Assembly: GCA_003161495.1 (NCBI GenBank)
Contig: PMOP01000013.1
Span: 1 to 5,382, forward strand
Source: Acidobacteriota bacterium
GTDB lineage: Bacteria > Acidobacteriota > Terriglobia > Acidiferrales > UBA7541
Direction of reading: 5' to 3'
Length of the DNA: 5,382 nt
Of this stretch, positions 1 to 4,858 are shown one piece after another (position 1 is the first letter of the stretch; each line of letters starts with the position of its first letter). The notes below the pieces were generated by a model. It saw nothing but the letters and a program-made list of their open reading frames with translations, did not search any database and was not told where the DNA came from. Position numbers and translations under genes: made by a program.

Positions 1-859
1 GTTCGACTTTATAGGACATCCCCGCCGCTTTGATAGCTTCCTCAGGTGAGAGTGTCCCTTGACTCTGTTGGAGCGCAGGAATTTTCTCTGCGAGTTCTGG
101 CGGCACTCCTTGCACCGGCGCTGCCTCGGCGGCTCCCGGTTTTCCCGCTACCTTGCCGCCCAGCGCTGCATGACCGGCAGCTAACGCCGCGAACACACCG
201 CTGGTCCCCAACTCCGCGACCGTCTCCTTGATCGCGCTCTCCTGAGTATTCATCGCGTCTTTATTGCCACGCGCCGCCGCCGCATTGTACGAAGCAACTT
301 GCTTTTGCACATCCGGCACGCGGTCGTAAATATTTTTCACAATGCTCGCGGCGAAACCGGCTGAGACCAGGCGCGGAACAATGCTCCCCGCAGCTCCCGG
401 CAGAGCGGCGAGTCCTCCAGTTCCCGCAATCATTAAAAGATTTGGCGGAGTTGTGATTCCGCCGATTGTTTTAAGTGCGCCGGTCGCGTACGGATGTTGA
501 AATTGTTCTGTCGGCGTCATCGCCGCCTCGGGCGCGACGAGCTGCGGCATTCCTTGCGTTCCTGTTTGTCCGGTTGCGTTGGCCATGACCGAGCCTTGAG
601 GGGCTTTAGAGCCGAAGATTGCTTTCACTCGGTCAAGGGCTGTGGGCTCACGCGGGCCGATACTCGTTGCCTGCGAAAGTGCATCCGTCGCACGCGGTGC
701 TTGCTGTTGCGATTGTTGTTCGCCGATGGCAGCATCAATCGGATTCGCGGGTGCGGTCTGGCCGGGCTTTGTCGGCCCTGCGTTAAAAATAGCCAGATCG
801 ATGGGATTGGGCGGGGGAGCCTGCGAGATCGCAGCGTCTATGGGGTTTTGATCGGGCAT
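1..859 (-). CDS. N-terminal part (286 residues) of a large phage virion-type protein, runs off the left edge
   Basis: The frame is open from an ATG at 859 to the window edge with no stop, so the gene is truncated by the window, not broken. Residues 1-46 carry three copies of NPID(A/L)AI, at 5-11, 18-24 and 39-45, in Pro/Gln-rich linkers. Residues 47-125 are polar and probably disordered. Residues 127-175 are Gly/Ala-rich and hydrophobic (TTPPNLLMIAGTGGLAALPG followed by RLVSAGFAASIV), then an Ala-rich helical part (176-235) ends in a second hydrophobic patch (221-234). Short N-terminal repeats followed by Gly/Ala-rich hydrophobic segments recall very large phage ejected or 'polyvalent' proteins; that is recall, not a search. 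No catalytic domain lies in the visible part. It starts 4 bases after the stop of the 480-residue gene, without an obvious Shine-Dalgarno, so coupled translation is likely. The frame is sound; the virion role is inference. Confidence 0.75.
   Translation of the reverse strand, partial: MPDQNPIDAAISQAPPPNPIDLAIFNAGPTKPGQTAPANPIDAAIGEQQSQQQAPRATDALSQATSIGPREPTALDRVKAIFGSKAPQGSVMANATGQTGTQGMPQLVAPEAAMTPTEQFQHPYATGALKTIGGITTPPNLLMIAGTGGLAALPGAAGSIVPRLVSAGFAASIVKNIYDRVPDVQKQVASYNAAAARGNKDAMNTQESAIKETVAELGTSGVFAALAAGHAALGGKVAGKPGAAEAAPVQGVPPELAEKIPALQQSQGTLSPEEAIKAAGMSYKVE
725..847 (-). repeat. Three NPID(A/L)AI protein motifs in the N-terminus of the large virion-type protein
   Basis: The motif occurs at residues 5-11 (827-847), 18-24 (788-808) and 39-45 (725-745): NPIDAAI, NPIDLAI, NPIDAAI. 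The codons differ between copies (for example AACCCCATAGAC, AATCCCATCGAT and AATCCGATTGAT for Asn-Pro-Ile-Asp). The likeness is therefore kept at protein level and is not a recent DNA duplication. It looks like a short linear binding motif. Confidence 0.8.
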
Positions 860-863
860 GGAG

Positions 864-2306
864 TTATTTATTCAGACCATAGAAGCCGCGTAAGATCGCC
901 TTCTGACCATCGCTCAGTACCTTGCTGGAATTGATGTGACCGCTCCTGTCGCTGGGATTTGCTTTGTCCAAAGCGCCTTTTGCTGTTTGTAATTGGGGAT
1001 CGGTTTCAATGAATCGTTGAAAATAACCCTGCCGGTTTGCCTGCGCGGACGGCGGCGAGGCCGCCTTGATCGGAAAGTTCGTCGCGGTGCCAGTGGACGC
1101 GGCTCCTTTGCCGTTGCCCGTCGGTGCGGCAGCTCCTTGATTCCCACCAGGCAGCGCGGAACCGATCTTTGACTCTGTGTCATCAATCAAAATCCTATTG
1201 GCCGCGTCCGTCCGTTTTTGCTTTTCCAAATTGAATGCGGCCTGCGCGGCTTGCGGCTCCGGGCCAAAGTTTAAGTAGCCCGTTTTTTGTTCCAGGTCTG
1301 CCCATTTTGTGATTCCATCCATTGTTTTTGAATATTGGACCTGCGCGGTTTTTCCGGCAAAATTATAGACAGAGGCCTGTAGCATTCGGTTATCGCGCAG
1401 TCCTTCAACCGTGATCCTGGATTGAGCGCCGATCTGCGCTGCGCCGAGTCGGCCCTCCTTTCCAAGTTCTGCGGCAACAACCCTCGCTGCGCCTCGCGTT
1501 GCTGCGGCTCCGGTCGTCGCACTCGCTCTTGTGCTCGCGACATCGCGCGCGGTGTCGCCGCTTACAATTCTCTGTAAAATGGCCTGCGCATTTTTCGCCG
1601 GAAGCTGAATCGTTGTGAATCCTCCCTGACCGTCGGGGATTTGAACAGGCGTGTATTCCGAACCCCTTCGTGTTGCTTCAGCCTGCGCTTCGTAAAACTT
1701 CTGGCGGCCCTGAGCTTCCTGCGCTTGGGATTGGCGCAATTGTTCCTCAGACTGAACTTGTTGTTGCTGCTGACCCAATTGAAATTGCTGGAGCTGGCGC
1801 TGATAGGGAGCCTGGACGGCTGATCCGAAGCCGCGCGCATTGGCAGCGGGACCCGTACCCGCATTGGACATGCCAGACGAAAAAGAATTTAGAAAACCGC
1901 CAATGAAATTTTCAAACGCGTCCAAGCGCGAAATCGGACGGCCAGGTTGACCCGAAGCGGCTTGCTCATAGCCAGGCCCTTTAATCATTTGCTGGAGGAA
2001 TCCAGCGAGCGCGGGCACATTGCTTTGCTTTGGCGGTCCTTGTTGCTGTTGCCCTTGGCCTCCTTGCGCACTGCCCAAATTGGGAGCCGGTTGCTGCGCC
2101 TGTTGCTGTCCTGGATCGGACCCCACATTGGGCGGCGGCATCGCGGGCGGAACATTTTGCTGGGGCGCATTCGGTTGCGGCATTGCACCGGCAGGCTGTG
2201 GCATCTTTGTGAGCGCTGTTTGCAATGCCGCCGGGTCCACAGGCAGCGGCAATTGCCCTGAACTACTGAGATCGTCGGAAACAGGAGTGCTATCACCATT
2301 TGCCAT
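864..2306 (-). CDS. Gln/Pro/Ala-rich protein of 480 residues, probable phage structural or ejected virion protein
   Basis: No enzymatic motif is recognisable. Residues 36-94 are low-complexity Pro/Gln/Gly with several Gln runs. Residues 97-145 form a short, possibly ordered segment with FENFIGGFLNSFSSGMSN. Residues 165-212 are Gln/Glu-rich and probably a coiled coil (QRQLQQFQLGQQQQQVQSEE). Residues 218-250 look like a small beta-type unit (YTPVQIPDGQGGFTTIQLPA). Residues 255-320 are Ala/Arg-rich and helical, 385-425 a linker, and the C-terminal 55 residues are compact and polar. This composition is common among phage scaffold, internal virion and tail-tube-associated proteins. The start at 2306 has AGGA 8 bases upstream, and the gene lies 10 bases after the Cys-rich gene and 4 before the large virion-type gene. 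The coding call is firm; the exact role is unknown. Confidence 0.85.
   Translation of the reverse strand: MANGDSTPVSDDLSSSGQLPLPVDPAALQTALTKMPQPAGAMPQPNAPQQNVPPAMPPPNVGSDPGQQQAQQPAPNLGSAQGGQGQQQQGPPKQSNVPALAGFLQQMIKGPGYEQAASGQPGRPISRLDAFENFIGGFLNSFSSGMSNAGTGPAANARGFGSAVQAPYQRQLQQFQLGQQQQQVQSEEQLRQSQAQEAQGRQKFYEAQAEATRRGSEYTPVQIPDGQGGFTTIQLPAKNAQAILQRIVSGDTARDVASTRASATTGAAATRGAARVVAAELGKEGRLGAAQIGAQSRITVEGLRDNRMLQASVYNFAGKTAQVQYSKTMDGITKWADLEQKTGYLNFGPEPQAAQAAFNLEKQKRTDAANRILIDDTESKIGSALPGGNQGAAAPTGNGKGAASTGTATNFPIKAASPPSAQANRQGYFQRFIETDPQLQTAKGALDKANPSDRSGHINSSKVLSDGQKAILRGFYGLNK
1683..1814 (-). repeat. Gln-rich coiled-coil-like segment (residues 165-208)
   Basis: A run dominated by Gln, Glu and Ala, with spaced Leu/Phe/Tyr, lies inside the 480-residue protein. 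It includes a five-Gln run after FQLG. It probably mediates oligomerisation. It is low-complexity sequence, so similarity hits in this stretch would be unreliable. Confidence 0.6.
2025..2201 (-). repeat. Pro/Gln/Gly low-complexity tract (residues 36-94)
   Basis: The N-terminal part of the 480-residue protein is built from repeated PQP, NVPP, QQQ and GGQGQQQQG-like units. It is expected to be disordered. The DNA is correspondingly repetitive (CAA/CAG/CCC codons) and gives long spurious frames on the plus strand. Confidence 0.7.
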
Positions 2307-2314
2307 TTATTTTG

Positions 2315-2320
2315 TCCTAA
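2315..2320 (-). promoter_or_regulatory. Ribosome binding site of the 480-residue gene
   Basis: The minus strand reads TTAGGA, with AGGA ending 8 bases before the ATG at 2306. It overlaps the TAG stop of the upstream Cys-rich gene (2317-2319), so termination there places a ribosome next to this start. Confidence 0.6.
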
Positions 2321-2640
2321 CTTGCTAGTTCCGGTGGAAATTTTCCAATGGCCCGAAAATGGAATTCCGCCTCGTAAATCGGAAGCAAATCATTCGCCCC
2401 GTGAACTTGCGCCAATCCGCTCCACAGGATGAGGTGGAAACACTCCAGGCAGAGGGGACCGCCGCAACCATTCCCAAGAGTGTCCAGCATCTGTCTGCAT
2501 GGAACGTCTTTTCCGGAACATGCAACACAATCGGCAAGTAATCGCGGATAAATACGCTCGAAATCTTTGCCGGTTGCGCGTTGAAACGCATCGCGCAAAG
2601 ATTGATAAAACATGGATTGCCCCGCAGTCGGTTTCGTCAC
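2317..2640 (-). CDS. Cys-rich, possibly zinc-binding protein of 107 residues, GTG start
   Basis: The frame is open further upstream (to an ATG at 2766), but the likely start is GTG at 2640. It shares one base with the TAG stop of the terminase-like gene and has AGAGG 7 bases upstream; an ATG start 9 codons in lacks this context. The protein has CVAC at residues 38-41, further Cys at 48 and 59, and CLEC at 64-67 followed by Phe-His. Two CxxC knuckles suggest a zinc-ribbon or treble-clef-like site. Residues 68-107 are mixed hydrophobic and acidic with no transmembrane stretch. I do not recognise the family. Its position between the terminase-like gene and the virion genes suggests a DNA-packaging or assembly accessory role, but that is inference from order only. 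Confidence 0.75.
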   Translation of the reverse strand: MTKPTAGQSMFYQSLRDAFQRATGKDFERIYPRLLADCVACSGKDVPCRQMLDTLGNGCGGPLCLECFHLILWSGLAQVHGANDLLPIYEAEFHFRAIGKFPPELAS

Positions 2641-3257
2641 TAGAATGCCTCTTCGTTCGAGCTGGTTTTTGTAATGGCATTGATGGTGACAGGGCGCTTC
2701 GGGCAATCGAGCGTATGCACCTGCAACTCTTTCGCGTTCGAATGATCCTCGGCACACCACGCGCACGAATATTCGCCGCCATCCCGAAAGTTTTTCAATT
2801 CCGCAAGGGTTTGTTCGAGCGTCACGTCGCCCTCTGCATCACCAAGGGTGACAAAAATTCCCACCGGCGTGCCGGTGGCCGCGTTCACGAACCAATCGTT
2901 TTCTTTGAACTTGCCCAAGACCTCAATCTCACGGGCAACGTCCGAGCTGCGGCCTTCGACGATTGCGGTCACTAAACGATGCATCGCGGCGGCTTTCAGG
3001 AACCCAGGCTTGTAGGTCGCCTCTTTAGCCGCGCGCTCGAAATCCTTCATGACTCCCGGACGGCGATGCCCATCATTGCCATCCATGTAACCTCGCGGAC
3101 CGCGTTCGGCCACGCTGGGCGAGTAGCCGGAGCGCAAGCACGCTTGCCTCCACGACATTCCGTCACGAATCAGTCGCGCACGTTTCATTCTTCGATCCAT
3201 ATTCGGATCGCCGAGGGCTGGAGGGTTTTTCTCGGGCATGATGACTGGTTTTGCCAT
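2640..3257 (-). CDS. Terminase-small-subunit-like protein with a C-terminal C2HC zinc finger (205 residues)
   Basis: Small terminase subunits bind phage DNA at the packaging site and hand it to the large-subunit ATPase/nuclease. Residues 22-58 form a helix-turn-helix of that type (RARLIRDGMSWRQACLRSGY, then SPSVAERGPRGYM), resembling the 'AA..AGYS...A' pattern of the family. Residues 66-123 are helical and end in EVLGKFKENDWFV, like the 'LGK' oligomerisation/exit segment of small terminases. An added tail carries Cys165, Cys168, His181 and Cys185 with CX2CX12HX3C spacing, which is unusual for this family. The ATG at 3257 lacks a clear Shine-Dalgarno and is preceded by a leader hairpin. It heads a four-gene run. 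The next gene is not a large terminase, which weakens the assignment; a general phage DNA-binding regulator is the alternative. Confidence 0.6.
   Translation of the reverse strand: MAKPVIMPEKNPPALGDPNMDRRMKRARLIRDGMSWRQACLRSGYSPSVAERGPRGYMDGNDGHRRPGVMKDFERAAKEATYKPGFLKAAAMHRLVTAIVEGRSSDVAREIEVLGKFKENDWFVNAATGTPVGIFVTLGDAEGDVTLEQTLAELKNFRDGGEYSCAWCAEDHSNAKELQVHTLDCPKRPVTINAITKTSSNEEAF
2648..2652 (-). promoter_or_regulatory. Ribosome binding site deciding the GTG start at 2640
   Basis: AGAGG on the minus strand ends 7 bases before GTG. The stop/start overlap TAGTG follows, so the two genes are probably translationally coupled. This favours the 107-residue product over the longer open frame. 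Confidence 0.6.
2703..2765 (-). other. C2HC zinc-finger motif (residues 165-185 of the terminase-like protein)
   Basis: Cys165 and Cys168 form CAWC; His181 and Cys185 lie in HTLDC. Twelve residues separate Cys168 from His181, and three separate His181 from Cys185. Leu178 sits three residues before the His, as in classical C2H2 fingers. The usual aromatic at the fourth position after the second Cys is a His here. The spacing is read directly; zinc binding is inferred. Confidence 0.65.
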
Positions 3258-3265
3258 AGGTTAAG

Positions 3266-3293
3266 TTTCGCGCCCAAATGCCAAAACGCGAAA
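3266..3293. promoter_or_regulatory. Seven-base inverted repeat immediately upstream of the terminase-like start
   Basis: TTTCGCG at 3266-3272 and CGCGAAA at 3287-3293 are perfect complements around a 14-base spacer. The repeat begins 8 bases upstream of the ATG at 3257. In minus-strand RNA it would form a leader hairpin, with two further A-T pairs possible after one mismatch. It could be a translational control hairpin or a dyad operator. No Shine-Dalgarno is seen between it and the start. Confidence 0.45.
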
Positions 3294-3320
3294 TTTGTAT
3301 ACATAAAAATGGAAATAAAT
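3290..3320 (-). promoter_or_regulatory. Possible promoter region of the terminase-like operon
   Basis: This is the most AT-rich stretch upstream of the operon; on the minus strand it contains TATGTATACAAAT, with TATACA as a -10 candidate. No convincing -35 box lies 16-18 bases further upstream. The call rests on composition, position and the nearby palindromes, so it is weak. Confidence 0.25.
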
Positions 3321-3332
3321 CGAGCCTGCTCG
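3321..3332. promoter_or_regulatory. Palindrome CGAGC-CT-GCTCG, possible operator
   Basis: A perfect 5+5 inverted repeat with a two-base centre lies directly beside the AT-rich stretch upstream of the terminase-like gene. The loop is too small for an RNA hairpin, so a dimeric protein site is the more natural reading. Chance occurrence is possible. Confidence 0.25.
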
Positions 3333-3363
3333 TGCGCGGGTTATCTACTGATTTTGTCTGGGA

Positions 3364-3378
3364 GATTCCGCCGGAATC
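3364..3378. repeat. Small inverted repeat GATTCC-GCC-GGAATC
   Basis: A perfect six-base inverted repeat with a three-base centre lies about 110 bases upstream of the terminase-like gene. There is no T-run on either side, so it does not look like a terminator. It could be an operator half of the same control region. Confidence 0.3.
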
Positions 3379-3450
3379 AATTAAATAGAGGGATGCGAAG
3401 GAATTTCACGAGCCGTAGCATGAATTTCGGGACGTGGACGTAAATAAAAG

Positions 3451-3515
3451 GTTTCGGCAGCCGCGTGCACTCACACGATACATTCACAACGTAACTTACA
3501 GGCCTAGGCCGAAAC
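3451..3515. repeat. Inverted repeat GTTTCGGC / GCCGAAAC enclosing the palindrome GGCCTAGGCC
   Basis: GTTTCGGC (3451-3458) and its complement GCCGAAAC (3508-3515) are separated by 49 bases. The right arm overlaps a perfect ten-base palindrome GGCCTAGGCC (3501-3510). This sits in the middle of the gene-poor stretch. Function is unknown. Confidence 0.3.
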
Positions 3516-3594
3516 GGCGCGTGAAGGAAGAAACTAAGGACCGAAAAGTTGAGACTCTGTTTCCTATGTGACCGGCAAGAGTCGCCACAGGTTT

Positions 3595-3696
3595 CTATAC
3601 TTTCTTCTTCTGGCCAATCTGACTGCCATTTGCCTGCCAAGGTCGGCCCCGTTTCCTCGGGGGCTGAATCAAAGCGTAGAATGTCCAACTAGACAT
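3595..3696 (-). CDS. Possible 33-residue basic protein with AT-hook-like core
   Basis: ATG at 3696 opens a 33-codon frame ending in TAG at 3595-3597. After MSSWTFYALIQPP it reads RKRGRPW and ends in GQKKKV. RGRP flanked by basic residues is the core of AT-hook minor-groove-binding motifs. No Shine-Dalgarno is visible, an in-frame stop lies four codons upstream of the ATG, and the frame is short, so it may be chance or a fragment of a larger lost gene. Its strand matches all the clear genes and it sits between the second membrane protein and the terminase-like operon. Confidence 0.25.
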   Translation of the reverse strand: MSSWTFYALIQPPRKRGRPWQANGSQIGQKKKV

Positions 3697-3709
3697 CGGA
3701 TACCACTAA

Positions 3710-3838
3710 TCTGGGAAAACGCGGTCCTTCGTTGGCTTAACCAGATGTTTGCGGCAATCCAAATGGCACCGCTTCATCGACCATCTCGCCGAGGGCAAAC
3801 ACGCAGAGGAGTTATTCGGCGAAATTATGAAATCCTAA
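3710..3838 (+). pseudogene. Possible remnant: C-terminal tail of an unidentified gene with no start
   Basis: A 42-codon plus-strand frame from 3710 to a TAA at 3836-3838 has a protein-like end: KWHRFIDHLAEGKHAEELFG then EIMKS, which would form an amphipathic helix. It has no ATG or GTG near its beginning, and an in-frame TAA lies directly upstream. The neighbouring frame before about 3757 reads WENAVLRWLNQMFAAIQ, so a frameshifted remnant is conceivable. Its stop overlaps the stop of the minus-strand membrane protein gene. Family not recognised; chance is a real alternative. Confidence 0.2.
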
Positions 3839-4266
3839 ATGCTCTTCATCGCTTCGTTGATTATGTCTTCCTTTAATTTGTCGAAATCCTTTTCATCTAA
3901 CGCCCCGGTCCGTTGGACGATCGCGTCCAAAAGGGCGTGCCACCGTTCCAATACTTTTAGTTCCTTGATTTCCTTTGCGATGAAGATTCTATCTTGAATG
4001 ATACTGAGCGCGATACCTTCCGCATCCCGTCTGGCTTGCTGTTCAGTGACTGTTGTCGCACCCGGCGCATTCACAGCCAAGGCTATCGCTCGGGTCATCG
4101 CGCTCATCAGTTCCCGATATTCACGGCACTTGGTGTCCGATACCCACTGTCTTCTCTGATTTCGGCTAGAAACTAAGCCGCCAACCAATATGCCCAGAAG
4201 CAGAGTAACGACGGGCCAGAGTTCACTTACAATCTTTTTGAGTAGATCCCAGTGCGCATCACTCAT
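3835..4266 (-). CDS. Single-pass membrane protein of 143 residues, unknown function
   Basis: A transmembrane helix lies at about residues 16-33 (LWPVVTLLLGILVGGLVSS). It is followed by SRNQRRQW, so the positive-inside rule places the C-terminal part in the cytoplasm. Residues 41-65 (DTKCREYRELMSAMTRA) and 78-143 are charged and helical. The frame is open to a GTG at 4329, but ATG at 4266 is chosen because the added 21 residues are unrelated in character and have no ribosome site. AAGGAG lies 16 bases before the ATG, longer than usual, so the start is somewhat uncertain. No holin or Rz signature is seen. It follows another single-anchor gene by 121 bases and has a similar layout. Confidence 0.7.
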   Translation of the reverse strand: MSDAHWDLLKKIVSELWPVVTLLLGILVGGLVSSRNQRRQWVSDTKCREYRELMSAMTRAIALAVNAPGATTVTEQQARRDAEGIALSIIQDRIFIAKEIKELKVLERWHALLDAIVQRTGALDEKDFDKLKEDIINEAMKSI

Positions 4267-4282
4267 ATCGTTTTGAGAGCTA

Positions 4283-4288
4283 CTCCTT
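4283..4288 (-). promoter_or_regulatory. AAGGAG ribosome-site candidate, unusually far from the start at 4266
   Basis: AAGGAG on the minus strand is a strong match to the 16S tail but lies 16 bases from the nearest in-frame ATG. No alternative start codon lies between them. Either the leader folds to shorten the gap or initiation is weak. Confidence 0.35.
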
Positions 4289-4387
4289 GTCAGGCATCGC
4301 CCGCATTGACCGATTAAGTTAAATTTCACACCATAAAAACATGAAAACCACGGGACAATTCAAATACAATCCCTCCCGAGCGCTTCT

Positions 4388-4858
4388 TTAGCGGACTGAT
4401 GATTTGAGTTCCAAAAGCTCTTTTTTTAGAACGTCCCATTCGTTCTTCAAAATGTCCTGGCATAGCTCAATGAACTCGTTTGATTCGTACTGACGGTCCC
4501 CTGCAATCATTGCCGCCGAAAACTCTTTCATGCATTTAACGAGTTGGGGATACCGGCCGTCGTTCTTATTCATCAGCAATTGAATCTTTGCAGTCGCCTC
4601 GATCACCTCCCGCGCAGGAGGTTCCTTAAATCCCAATGCCATCAACCTCGCCATTGCATCACGCAGATTGTTTATCCACGCCTGCCTAAACTCCGCGATT
4701 TTGGCCTTGGCATTGAGCTTTGTTTGGTGCTCCATTGCCTCGCGCGCCGATTTTGCCGCTCTGTCGCTCGCCCGCGAAGTGAGGATACTACCCCATATCA
4801 ACCCGAGAGACGAAATCGCACCGACGATGATGGCAAATGTTTTCTCTGCGTGAGTCAT
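4388..4858 (-). CDS. Single-pass membrane protein of 156 residues, unknown function
   Basis: A transmembrane helix spans about residues 8-27 (FAIIVGAISSLGLIWGSIL). It is followed by the basic segment SRASDRAAKSAR, predicting a cytoplasmic C-terminus. Residues 35-75 are helical and contain AEFRQAWINNLRDAMARL, a pattern I recall from small anchored hypothetical proteins of bacteria and prophages, without a named function. The rest (80-156) is alpha-helical and charged. The start ATG at 4858 overlaps the TGA of a 42-residue gene (ATGA), with GAGGG only 3 bases upstream. N-out/C-in topology argues against an i-spanin. A toxin, superinfection-exclusion or signalling role cannot be decided from sequence. 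Confidence 0.8.
   Translation of the reverse strand: MTHAEKTFAIIVGAISSLGLIWGSILTSRASDRAAKSAREAMEHQTKLNAKAKIAEFRQAWINNLRDAMARLMALGFKEPPAREVIEATAKIQLLMNKNDGRYPQLVKCMKEFSAAMIAGDRQYESNEFIELCQDILKNEWDVLKKELLELKSSVR
4605..4622. repeat. Short inverted repeat ACCTCC-N6-GGAGGT inside the 156-residue gene
   Basis: A perfect six-base stem with a six-base loop lies within coding sequence (residues about 79-85). On the minus strand GGAGGTGATC is a strong complement of the 16S rRNA tail. No start codon follows at a suitable distance, so it is not taken as an internal ribosome site. Confidence 0.4.

Larger units (their letters stand above)
3258..3834. other. 577-base stretch without a convincing gene, between two minus-strand blocks
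   Basis: No frame here has both a good start and gene-like composition. The right half (about 3595-3838) has two short candidate frames, one per strand. The left half (3258-3520) holds inverted repeats and an AT-rich stretch that may drive the terminase-like operon. A GC-rich stem (3644-3650 with 3660-3666, one G-T pair, nine-base loop) has no following T-run, so it is not a good intrinsic terminator. I see no tRNA, origin or obvious attachment site. Confidence 0.6.

Noticed and set aside
494..934. Plus-strand open frame of 146 codons
   Set aside because: It lies antisense to the continuous minus-strand frame (1-859) and is rich in Arg, Cys and Leu, as expected for a shadow of GC-rich third positions.
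1947..2328. Several plus-strand frames of about 100 codons rich in Cys, Leu and Gly
   Set aside because: They mirror the Gln/Pro/Gly low-complexity tract of the 480-residue gene, whose antisense rarely contains stops. No ribosome site or protein-like pattern.
2641..2766. N-terminal extension of the Cys-rich protein to an ATG at 2766
   Set aside because: It would overlap the terminase-like gene by more than 120 bases. The GTG at 2640 has a good ribosome site and a one-base stop/start overlap.
2499..2975. Plus-strand frame of 158 codons
   Set aside because: Antisense to both the terminase-like and the Cys-rich genes, which have ribosome sites, overlaps and recognisable motifs.
3644..3666. GC-rich stem-loop as an intrinsic terminator
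   Set aside because: No T-run follows on either strand, and on the minus strand one pair becomes an A-C mismatch.
3377..3688. Minus-strand frame of 103 codons in the gene-poor stretch
   Set aside because: Starts only on TTG directly after a stop, no ribosome site, and the translated sequence shows no domain-like pattern.
4267..4329. Longer start (GTG at 4329) for the 143-residue membrane protein
   Set aside because: No ribosome site upstream of the GTG. AAGGAG lies between it and the ATG at 4266, though at a long distance.
4601..4610. GATCACCTCC, identical to part of the 16S rRNA tail, and its complement as an internal ribosome site
   Set aside because: Inside coding sequence. No rRNA context on the plus strand, and no start codon at a suitable distance on the minus strand.
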